This document shows, piece after piece, positions 33,335 through 40,216 of a stretch of 44,796 nt of DNA. The stretch is taken from assembly GCA_944375725.1 (NCBI GenBank), contig CALWAZ010000120.1, positions 1 through 44,796 of the forward strand, given 5' to 3'. The DNA is from an uncultured Merdimonas sp. Its GTDB lineage: Bacteria > Bacillota > Clostridia > Lachnospirales > Lachnospiraceae. Each line of letters opens with the position of its first letter. The first letter of the stretch is position 1. The translations under genes and the position numbers were made by a program. The notes under the pieces are model-generated. The model saw nothing but the letters and a program-made list of their open reading frames with translations. It was not told where the DNA came from and searched no databases.

Positions 33335-35947
33335 ATGGCTGAACTTACACCCATGATGCAGCAGTACCTGAAGACAAAGGAACAGTACAAGGACTGTATC
33401 TTATTTTATCGCCTTGGCGATTTTTATGAAATGTTCTTTGATGACGCAAAGCTTGCGTCCAAGGAACTGGAACTTACCTTAACAGGAAAGAACTGTGGAT
33501 TAGAGGAACGCGCACCTATGTGTGGCGTTCCTTATCATGCTGTAGAGGGATATTTAAACCGGCTGGTTTCCAAGGGCTACAAGGTGGCCATCTGCGAGCA
33601 GCTGGAGGACCCGAAGGAGGCAAAGGGTCTGGTGGCCCGGGATGTGGTGCGGATCGTCACCCCCGGAACAAATCTGATGGCGGCGGATGAAACGAAGAAC
33701 AACTATCTGATGTGCATTGTTTATCTTTCGGACCGGTATGGAATTTCCACAGCGGACATTACCACAGGAGACTATCTGGTGACAGAAGTGGATTCTGAAA
33801 GAAAGCTTCTGGACGAGATCAATAAATTTGCTCCCGCGGAGATTGTCTGCAACGAGGCGTTCTCCATGAGCGGCGTGGATCTGGAGGATTTGAAATTCCG
33901 GCTTGGCATTGCGGTGTATCCGCTGGAAAGCTGGTATTTCGACGATGAGCTGTGCCGGAATACGCTGATGGAGCATTTCCATGTATCGAATCTGGCAGGT
34001 CTGGGACTCAATGACTTAAGCTGCGGCACCATCGCGGCGGGAGCTCTTCTGAAATATCTTTATGAGACCCAGAAGACGCCGCTGTCCCATCTGACCCATC
34101 TGCAGCCTTATACCATCGGCAAATACATGATCATTGACAGCTCCAGCCGCAGAAATCTGGAGCTTACGGAGACCTTAAGGGAAAAGCAGAAGAGAGGATC
34201 CCTGCTCTGGGTTCTGGATAAGACGAAGACGGCCATGGGAGCCCGCACTCTGCGCGGCATGGTAGAGCAGCCCCTGATTGACCGGGCGGAGATTGAGAAG
34301 CGCCATGAGGCTGTGGCGGAGCTGAATGAACATGTGATCACCCGGGAGGAGCTGCGGGAATATCTGAATCCGATTTACGATCTGGAACGCCTTATTGGAC
34401 GGATCAGCTATCAGACAGCCAATCCGAGAGATTTGATTGCTTTCCGGACTTCTCTGGAAATGCTGCCCCATATTCATACGCTGCTTGGAGAATTTCATTC
34501 TCCGCTGCTGTGCGAGCTGCGGGAGGATCTGGACGTGCTTTCGGATATTCAGTCCCTGATTGCTTCGGCGATTCAGGATGATCCGCCCATTTCCATCCGC
34601 GACGGCGATATCATCCGTGACGGTTATCATGAGGATGTGGACCGCTACCGGAAGGCGAAAACCGAGGGAAAGAGCTGGCTTGCGAAGCTGGAAGCCGAGG
34701 AGCGGGAGAAGACAGGCATCAAAAATCTGAAGATTAAGTATAATAAAGTGTTTGGCTATTACCTGGAAGTGACCAATTCCTATAAGGATATGGTTCCGGA
34801 TACCTGGATGCGCAAGCAGACGCTTACGAACGCGGAGCGTTATATCACGCCGGAACTCAAAGAGCTGGAGGATACGATTCTCGGGGCTGAGGATAAGGTG
34901 ACTTCTCTGGAGTACGGCCTTTTCTGCGAGCTGCGGGAAAAGATTGCTTCCCAGGTTCTGCGGATTCAGCGCACAGCCAAGGCAGTGGCCATGGTGGATG
35001 TGTTTGCCTCTCTGGCCTATGTGGCAGAGCGGAATCATTATGTGCGCCCTGTGATGAATGAAAAAGGCGTCATTGAGATCAAGGGCGGCCGCCATCCGGT
35101 GGTGGAGCAGATGATCGAAAATGATATGTTTATTCCAAACGACACCACCCTGGACAACAGCCAGAACCGGATTTCCATTATCACAGGCCCGAATATGGCC
35201 GGAAAGTCCACCTATATGCGGCAGACAGCGCTGATCGTGCTGATGGCCCAGGTGGGGAGCTTTGTGCCGGCGGAAAAGGCCAAAATCGGTATTGTGGACC
35301 GGATTTTTACCCGGGTGGGCGCTTCGGATGATCTGGCCTCCGGGCAGAGCACCTTTATGGTGGAAATGACGGAGGTGGCGAATATTCTGCGGAATGCCAC
35401 GCCGGCCAGCCTTCTGATTCTGGATGAGATCGGCCGGGGAACCAGCACCTTTGACGGACTGGCCATTGCCTGGGCTGTGATTGAATATATCAGCAACCCG
35501 AAAATTCTGGGCGCGAAGACGCTGTTTGCGACCCATTACCACGAGCTTACAGAGCTGGAGGGCTCTCTGCCCGGCGTGAAGAATTATTGTATCGCTGTAA
35601 AGGAAAAGGGCGATGACATTGTGTTCCTGCGGAAAATCATCCGGGGCGGGGCGGACAAGAGCTACGGTATCCAGGTGGCGAAGCTGGCCGGTGTTCCCGA
35701 TCCGGTGATTCAGCGGGCCAAAGAGCTGGTGGAGGAGCTGAGCGCCGCGGATATTTCTGTCAAGCCGAAGGCTGTGCCCATGGAAGCGGAGCCGGATACG
35801 GATGTGGATCAGATTTCCCTTTTTGATACTGTGAAGGACGATGATATTATCACGGAGATCCGCGATCTGGATCTGGGCAATATGACGCCCCTGGAGGCGC
35901 TGAATACCATTTACCGGCTGCAGAACAAGATTAAGAACAGGTGGTGA
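33335..35947 (+). CDS. mutS: DNA mismatch recognition protein MutS
   Basis: This 870-residue protein has the N-terminal mismatch-binding domain with RLGDFYEMF (the Phe-x-Glu that probes mismatches). The C-terminal ATPase has Walker A GPNMAGKST (about residue 618) and Walker B LLILDEIGRGTSTFDG. The tail contains DQISLFD, a probable beta-clamp-binding motif. Length is standard. The start follows AGGAAGGAAA. It is 4 bp from mutL and co-transcribed. Confidence 0.98.
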   Translation: MAELTPMMQQYLKTKEQYKDCILFYRLGDFYEMFFDDAKLASKELELTLTGKNCGLEERAPMCGVPYHAVEGYLNRLVSKGYKVAICEQLEDPKEAKGLVARDVVRIVTPGTNLMAADETKNNYLMCIVYLSDRYGISTADITTGDYLVTEVDSERKLLDEINKFAPAEIVCNEAFSMSGVDLEDLKFRLGIAVYPLESWYFDDELCRNTLMEHFHVSNLAGLGLNDLSCGTIAAGALLKYLYETQKTPLSHLTHLQPYTIGKYMIIDSSSRRNLELTETLREKQKRGSLLWVLDKTKTAMGARTLRGMVEQPLIDRAEIEKRHEAVAELNEHVITREELREYLNPIYDLERLIGRISYQTANPRDLIAFRTSLEMLPHIHTLLGEFHSPLLCELREDLDVLSDIQSLIASAIQDDPPISIRDGDIIRDGYHEDVDRYRKAKTEGKSWLAKLEAEEREKTGIKNLKIKYNKVFGYYLEVTNSYKDMVPDTWMRKQTLTNAERYITPELKELEDTILGAEDKVTSLEYGLFCELREKIASQVLRIQRTAKAVAMVDVFASLAYVAERNHYVRPVMNEKGVIEIKGGRHPVVEQMIENDMFIPNDTTLDNSQNRISIITGPNMAGKSTYMRQTALIVLMAQVGSFVPAEKAKIGIVDRIFTRVGASDDLASGQSTFMVEMTEVANILRNATPASLLILDEIGRGTSTFDGLAIAWAVIEYISNPKILGAKTLFATHYHELTELEGSLPGVKNYCIAVKEKGDDIVFLRKIIRGGADKSYGIQVAKLAGVPDPVIQRAKELVEELSAADISVKPKAVPMEAEPDTDVDQISLFDTVKDDDIITEIRDLDLGNMTPLEALNTIYRLQNKIKNRW

Positions 35948-35951
35948 GCGG

Positions 35952-38063
35952 ATGAGCAGGATACAGGTACTGGATCAGAAAACCATAGATCAGATCGCGG
36001 CGGGCGAGGTCATTGAGCGGCCGGCATCCGTGGTCAAAGAGCTTGTGGAAAATTCCATAGACGCGGGAGCCACGGCCGTCACCGTGGAAATCCGGGACGG
36101 AGGCACTTCCCTGATCCGGGTTACGGATAACGGAAGCGGTATCGAACAGGATCAGGTGCCCATAGCATTTCTGCGTCATTCCACCAGCAAGATCCGCGCG
36201 GTGGAAGATCTGTTTCATGTGGCCTCTCTGGGATTCCGGGGGGAAGCTCTGTCCAGTATCGCATCCATTGCCATGGTAGAGCTGATCACCAAGACAGCGG
36301 ACGCCGATCTGGGCGTCCGTTATGTGATTGAGGGCGGGGCAGAGAAAAAACTGGAAGAGACAGCGTCTCCTGACGGAACGACCTTTCTGGTACGCAGTCT
36401 CTTCTACAATACGCCAGCCCGCCGGAAATTTCTGAAATCACCCATGACGGAAGCCGGATATGTAAGTGAGCTGGTGGAGCGGCTGGCCCTTTCCCATCCG
36501 GATATTTCCTTCCAGTTCATCAGCAACGGGCAGACAAAGCTTCATACCTCCGGAAACCACAACTTGAAAGACGTGATCTATCATATTTACGGCCGTGACG
36601 TGGCGGCCAATCTTGCCGAGATCGCCGCGGCCCAGGGGCCTGTGCGCATCACCGGTTATATCGGAAAGCCTGTGATCTCCAGAGGAAACAGGGGCTATGA
36701 GAATTATTTTATTAATGGCCGCTATATCCGAAGCAATATTATCGCGAAGGGAATCGAAGAGGGATACCGGACCTTTATGATGCAGCATAAATATCCCTTT
36801 ACGGCCCTGCACTTTACCATAGACGGAAATCTTCTGGATGTAAATGTGCATCCCACAAAGATGGAGCTGCGCTTTTCCAATCAGGAAGAGCTGTACCGGT
36901 TTGTGCGTGATACAGTGCGGCAGGGACTGATGGAGCGGGAGCTGATTCCGGAGGTAAGACTTACGGAAGAGCCGCAGAAGAAGATGGAAGAACCGGGGAA
37001 GATGGACGCGGAGCCGTCGGATGTTCCCGTGCCGGGAAAGGCTCCCGCACCGGTGCCACCTGCGCGGCAGGCAGGCCTGGCAAGGGGCGGCCCTGCGCAG
37101 CAGGATGCTCCGGCATCAGAAGTTCCCACGCGGCAGAATCCTCCGGCATCAGAAGTTCCCACGCGGCAGAATCCTCCGGCACCGGAGGTTCCCGTGCGGC
37201 AGGAGGTTCCGGCGCGGGGCAGTACTTCCCAGGAGCGCAATCTGGAATATTTTATGGCTCAGATGAGAAAAAGAGTCACGGAAGAATTCCGGCAGAAGGA
37301 GGAGCAGAAAGAAAAGCTGCGGCGGGAAGAAAAACCGGAAGGGCAGCAGAAGGAAACAGGAGCGGAAGCGCCGCCGCAGGATAAGCCAGAGCCGGACGAA
37401 GACCGGCTGCTGCGGGAGAGCGGAAGCTATAAAGCGGAACCGGAGCAGCTCGATCTGTTTGAGCAGCGCCTTCTGAATCCGGCCACAAAATCGGATATCC
37501 GCATTATCGGCCAGCTTTTTGATACCTACTGGCTGGTGCAGTTCGAAGATAAGTTTTATATGATTGACCAGCATGCGGCCCATGAAAAGGTGCTGTATGA
37601 GCGCACGGTAAAAAGCCTTGCCAGCAAAGAAATTACGTCTCAGATGATAAGTCCGCCGCTGATTCTGACCCTGTCTATGCAGGAGGCAGCCAGGCTTGAG
37701 GAATATCAGGATTATTTTAAAGAGCTGGGCTTTGAGATTGAGCCCTTTGGAGGCAGAGAGTACGCAGTCAGCGCGGTGCCGGCCAATCTGTTCGGGCTGG
37801 CGGAAAAGGATTTGTTTCTGGAACTGCTGGACAGCCTGGAATATGTCAGCGGAAAAAATACGGAGATGATTCTGGACAAGATTGCGTCCATGTCCTGCAA
37901 GGCGGCGGTCAAGGGAAATCAGCGGATGAGCACTGCGGAAGCCCAGGCGCTGATTGAAGAGCTCCTTACCCTTGATAATCCCTATAACTGCCCTCACGGA
38001 AGACCGACGATTATCTCCATGACAAAACAGGAGATTGAAAAAAAATTCAAGAGGATTGTATAA
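35952..38063 (+). CDS. mutL: DNA mismatch repair protein MutL (endonuclease type)
   Basis: This 703-residue protein has the N-terminal GHKL ATPase (residues 1-330: DQIAAGEVIERPASVVKELVENS, DNGSGI, GFRGEAL). The C-terminal endonuclease domain has DQHAAHEKVLYE (D539), MSCKAAVKGNQ and CPHGRPT, the metal-binding nickase signature missing from E. coli MutL. The linker (about 340-500) is long, rich in P/A/E/K/Q and contains a 33-bp repeat; QLDLFEQ near its end is a likely clamp-binding motif. It directly follows mutS. Confidence 0.97.
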   Translation: MSRIQVLDQKTIDQIAAGEVIERPASVVKELVENSIDAGATAVTVEIRDGGTSLIRVTDNGSGIEQDQVPIAFLRHSTSKIRAVEDLFHVASLGFRGEALSSIASIAMVELITKTADADLGVRYVIEGGAEKKLEETASPDGTTFLVRSLFYNTPARRKFLKSPMTEAGYVSELVERLALSHPDISFQFISNGQTKLHTSGNHNLKDVIYHIYGRDVAANLAEIAAAQGPVRITGYIGKPVISRGNRGYENYFINGRYIRSNIIAKGIEEGYRTFMMQHKYPFTALHFTIDGNLLDVNVHPTKMELRFSNQEELYRFVRDTVRQGLMERELIPEVRLTEEPQKKMEEPGKMDAEPSDVPVPGKAPAPVPPARQAGLARGGPAQQDAPASEVPTRQNPPASEVPTRQNPPAPEVPVRQEVPARGSTSQERNLEYFMAQMRKRVTEEFRQKEEQKEKLRREEKPEGQQKETGAEAPPQDKPEPDEDRLLRESGSYKAEPEQLDLFEQRLLNPATKSDIRIIGQLFDTYWLVQFEDKFYMIDQHAAHEKVLYERTVKSLASKEITSQMISPPLILTLSMQEAARLEEYQDYFKELGFEIEPFGGREYAVSAVPANLFGLAEKDLFLELLDSLEYVSGKNTEMILDKIASMSCKAAVKGNQRMSTAEAQALIEELLTLDNPYNCPHGRPTIISMTKQEIEKKFKRIV
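37108..37206 (+). repeat. 33-bp tandem repeat inside the mutL linker
   Basis: Two identical 33-bp units (37108-37140 and 37141-37173) are followed by a third diverged unit (37174-37206). They encode an 11-residue peptide with the core SEVPTRQNPP. The array is in frame, so unit number changes keep MutL intact. Confidence 0.92.
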
Positions 38064-38074
38064 GGAGAGAGGTT

Positions 38075-39481
38075 ATGAATCCGACCGTTTCCATTATTAT
38101 ACCGGTCTATAATGCCGAGCCTTATATCCGCCGCTGTGTGGAAAGCATTCTCGGCCAGGAATATACGGATTTTGAGCTGCTTTTGATTGATGATGGAAGC
38201 CGGGATGGCTCAGGAGCCATCTGTGACGAATACGGAGAGAAGGACGCGCGGGTCCGCGTGATTCATAAAGGGAACGGAGGCGTGTCCGCGGCGCGCAATC
38301 TGGCCATTGACAATGCCAGGGGAACCTATCTGCAGTTTGTGGACAGCGATGACTGGATTACTCCGGATGCCACAAAGCTTCTGGTGCGTACAGCGGAAGA
38401 GGAAGACTGTGATCTTGTTATTGCGGATTTTTACCGGGTGGCCGGAGAACGTGTGTCTCCGAAAGGCGACATTGAAGAAGACGGAGTGCTGACAAAGGAG
38501 CAGTTTGCGGCTCATATGATGGAAAATCCCGCTGATTTTTATTATGGGGTGCTCTGGAACAAGCTGTACCGCAGAAGCATCATTCAGGAGCACAGGCTCC
38601 GCATGAATACAGATATCAGCTGGTGCGAGGATTTTATGTTCAACCTGGAATATATCCGGTACGCAGAAAAGTTCCGCGCGCTCCGTGCCCCGATCTATTA
38701 TTATGTGAAGCGGAAAGGCTCTCTGGTCAGCCAGGGAAACAGCCTGGCCAAGACCATCCAGATGAAGCTGACGGTTTTTGAGTATTATCACAGCTTTTAC
38801 CGGGAGGTGCTGGACGAAGAGGAGTATGAAAAAAAGCGCCTGCAGGTGTACCGTTTTCTGATAGACGCGGCCGGCGACGGAAACGTAGGCTTCCTTCTCC
38901 TTCCGGGGACTAAGAAGCTGGGAGATGAGCGGGCCGGGGTCAGCGCCGAAGCGATTGCGGGAGAAGGGCTGCTGTCTGAGATCTACCGTGAGCGGAAGCT
39001 TCTGGAACGGTATCTGGAGACGGCGGCATTGAAAAATGATCTGACGCTTCAGGAAGCCTTTCTGCTTCTGTGCCTGAGCCATTTCGGGGAAATCGTAAAC
39101 CGGCGGGAACTGGCGGATTTCGCGGGGACTTCCCGCAGAAGCCTTTCCGTTCTTCTGCAGAGGCTCGCCATGCGCGGGCTGATCCGGCAGGAGGAGCTGC
39201 CCGCCCAGAAGCCGGAGGAGAAGGGAAAGAAAAAGAAGAAGGAAAAGCACGGGCAGAGAAAAGCGCAGGATTCAGGGAAAGCAGAGAAGGGAAAGAAGGT
39301 ACGCATTATCTTTCTTCCCGCGGCAGAGCCTGTTCTGGAGGAGCTTGCCCGCGTGGAACGGGATTTCGATGACGCCAGGTTTGGCGGTTTTGATGAAGAA
39401 GAGCTGATTCAGTATACACGGCTGTCGGAAAAAATGAAGAGGAATATGCAGAGAATCCTGTATCCTGGGAGGAATATCTGA
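38075..39481 (+). CDS. Family 2 glycosyltransferase fused to a MarR-like winged-helix domain
   Basis: This 468-residue protein has two unrelated parts. Residues 1 to about 230 form a GT-A glycosyltransferase (SIIIPVYNAEPYIRRCVESIL, DDGSRDGS, and FVDSDDW with the metal-binding DxD). After a helical connector, residues about 325-465 look like a MarR-family winged helix: LTLQEAFLLLCLSHFGEIVNRREL, then SLSVLLQRLAMRGLIRQEE, a wing with a Lys-rich insert of about 30 residues, VRIIFLPAAEPVLEEL, and a C-terminal dimerisation-like helix. One open frame without interruption covers both. It is 11 bp after mutL. No acceptor or DNA target can be named. Confidence 0.85.
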   Translation: MNPTVSIIIPVYNAEPYIRRCVESILGQEYTDFELLLIDDGSRDGSGAICDEYGEKDARVRVIHKGNGGVSAARNLAIDNARGTYLQFVDSDDWITPDATKLLVRTAEEEDCDLVIADFYRVAGERVSPKGDIEEDGVLTKEQFAAHMMENPADFYYGVLWNKLYRRSIIQEHRLRMNTDISWCEDFMFNLEYIRYAEKFRALRAPIYYYVKRKGSLVSQGNSLAKTIQMKLTVFEYYHSFYREVLDEEEYEKKRLQVYRFLIDAAGDGNVGFLLLPGTKKLGDERAGVSAEAIAGEGLLSEIYRERKLLERYLETAALKNDLTLQEAFLLLCLSHFGEIVNRRELADFAGTSRRSLSVLLQRLAMRGLIRQEELPAQKPEEKGKKKKKEKHGQRKAQDSGKAEKGKKVRIIFLPAAEPVLEELARVERDFDDARFGGFDEEELIQYTRLSEKMKRNMQRILYPGRNI

Positions 39482-39675
39482 TGAGCGAAAAGAAGAAAAA
39501 GGCATCGAACTGTGAGTTCTGCGGCAATTATGTGTACGATGAGGATTACGGATATTATGTCTGTGAAATGGATCTGGATGAGGATGAAATGAGGCTCTTT
39601 ATCCAGGGAAGCTTTCATGCCTGTCCCTATTTCCAGTATGGGGATGAATACCGGATCGTGAGAAAACAGATGTAG
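39481..39675 (+). CDS. Small Cys-containing protein (DUF6472-like)
   Basis: This 64-residue protein has CEFCGNYVYDEDYGYYVC and later SFHACPYF, four Cys residues that could bind a metal ion, amid many acidic residues and tyrosines. It overlaps the preceding stop codon by 1 bp (TGATG), so it is translationally coupled to the glycosyltransferase-MarR gene. Such small proteins are widespread in Lachnospiraceae and uncharacterised. Confidence 0.8.
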   Translation: MSEKKKKASNCEFCGNYVYDEDYGYYVCEMDLDEDEMRLFIQGSFHACPYFQYGDEYRIVRKQM

Positions 39676-39722
39676 AGTATCCGATATCCCGGAAGGCAGA
39701 TGATAAAAAAGATATAAAGATC

Positions 39723-39751
39723 TTGCTTTTCCTGGAAAAGTAGGGTAAGAT
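39723..39751 (+). promoter_or_regulatory. Promoter of the riboswitch-ATPase transcript
   Basis: TTGCTT (39723-39728) and TAAGAT (39746-39751) are 17 bp apart; transcription would begin about 25 bp ahead of the riboswitch aptamer. Confidence 0.6.
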
Positions 39752-39782
39752 AGGGAAATGATAAAAAACAGCATATATGGAA

Positions 39783-39871
39783 AGCATAAGGGAGTAGTTG
39801 GCGCCTCTGGCGTGACAGAATCAACATTCATGGCCTAAAGCCTGGTTTTGTTTGAAACAGCGAGACTTATC
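39783..39871 (+). promoter_or_regulatory. yybP-ykoY-type (Mn2+) riboswitch
   Basis: Conserved elements appear in order: AAGGGAGTAG at the 5' side, an internal GGCGCCTCTGGCGTGACAG stem region, a TCAACATTCATGG strand, GCCTGGTTTTG, and the closing CAGCGAGACTT, which pairs back to the 5' strand. These match the yybP-ykoY aptamer, known to bind Mn2+ and to switch on Mn2+ exporters and related proteins. A terminator hairpin that shares its 5' arm with the closing stem follows. A P-type cation ATPase gene lies downstream. Confidence 0.75.
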
Positions 39872-39903
39872 TGCAGGAAAATTCTTGTGGATAAGTCTTT
39901 TTT
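39863..39903 (+). terminator. Riboswitch-controlled terminator
   Basis: AGACTTATC (39863-39871) pairs with GATAAGTCT (39890-39898) and is followed by a T-run to 39903. The 5' arm overlaps the aptamer's closing stem, so ligand binding can prevent terminator formation. This is the layout of an ON switch. Confidence 0.8.
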
Positions 39904-40007
39904 GTTACCACCTGCCCTGGGGCAGAAGACGGTCCTTTTGCGGAAGCGGGGAAATATACGGAATACAGAAAAAATGAGGAAAGAAAATACAGAAGGGAGG
40001 AGCAGAT

Positions 40008-40070
40008 ATGGAACGCAGGGGGAACGAAAGAAAGCCTGTCCACCGGCCGCCGCCGGTTTTGCTTACATAA
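40008..40070 (+). CDS. Possible 20-residue leader peptide with PPP motif
   Basis: A 20-codon frame (MERRGNERKPVHRPPPVLLT) begins 13 bp after a strong ribosome binding site, GGGAGGAG, in the long leader between the Mn riboswitch terminator and the ATPase gene. The triple proline is a known ribosome-slowing sequence. It could be a regulatory leader peptide or chance; nothing else supports it. Confidence 0.35.
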   Translation: MERRGNERKPVHRPPPVLLT

Positions 40071-40082
40071 GAGGGCAAATGT

Positions 40083-40111
40083 TGGACAAAATGGATAATA
40101 AATGATATGAT
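40083..40111 (+). promoter_or_regulatory. Possible second, riboswitch-independent promoter of the ATPase gene
   Basis: TGGACA (40083-40088) and TATGAT (40106-40111) are 17 bp apart, downstream of the riboswitch. It is followed by a leader with complementary CTGCTG and CAGCAG stretches and the self-complementary TTGCGCGCGCAA. It would give basal ATPase expression without Mn2+. Confidence 0.45.
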
Positions 40112-40216
40112 ACAAGCTGTACGCGGCTGCTGCGAAAAGATTGCGCGCGCAAGCGGAAGAAAGGCAGCAGACGACAGAAGAAAACGAGGCGTGAAAACGT
40201 CCGGATAGGAGGAAAT

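Noticed and set aside
34175-35542. 455-codon frame opposite mutS, and 31943-33136 opposite pyk
   Set aside because: Both are antisense to clear housekeeping genes with no protein similarity I can recognise.
39848-40105. 85-codon frame between the Mn riboswitch and the ATPase gene
   Set aside because: It begins inside the riboswitch, has no ribosome binding site, and its composition is not protein-like.
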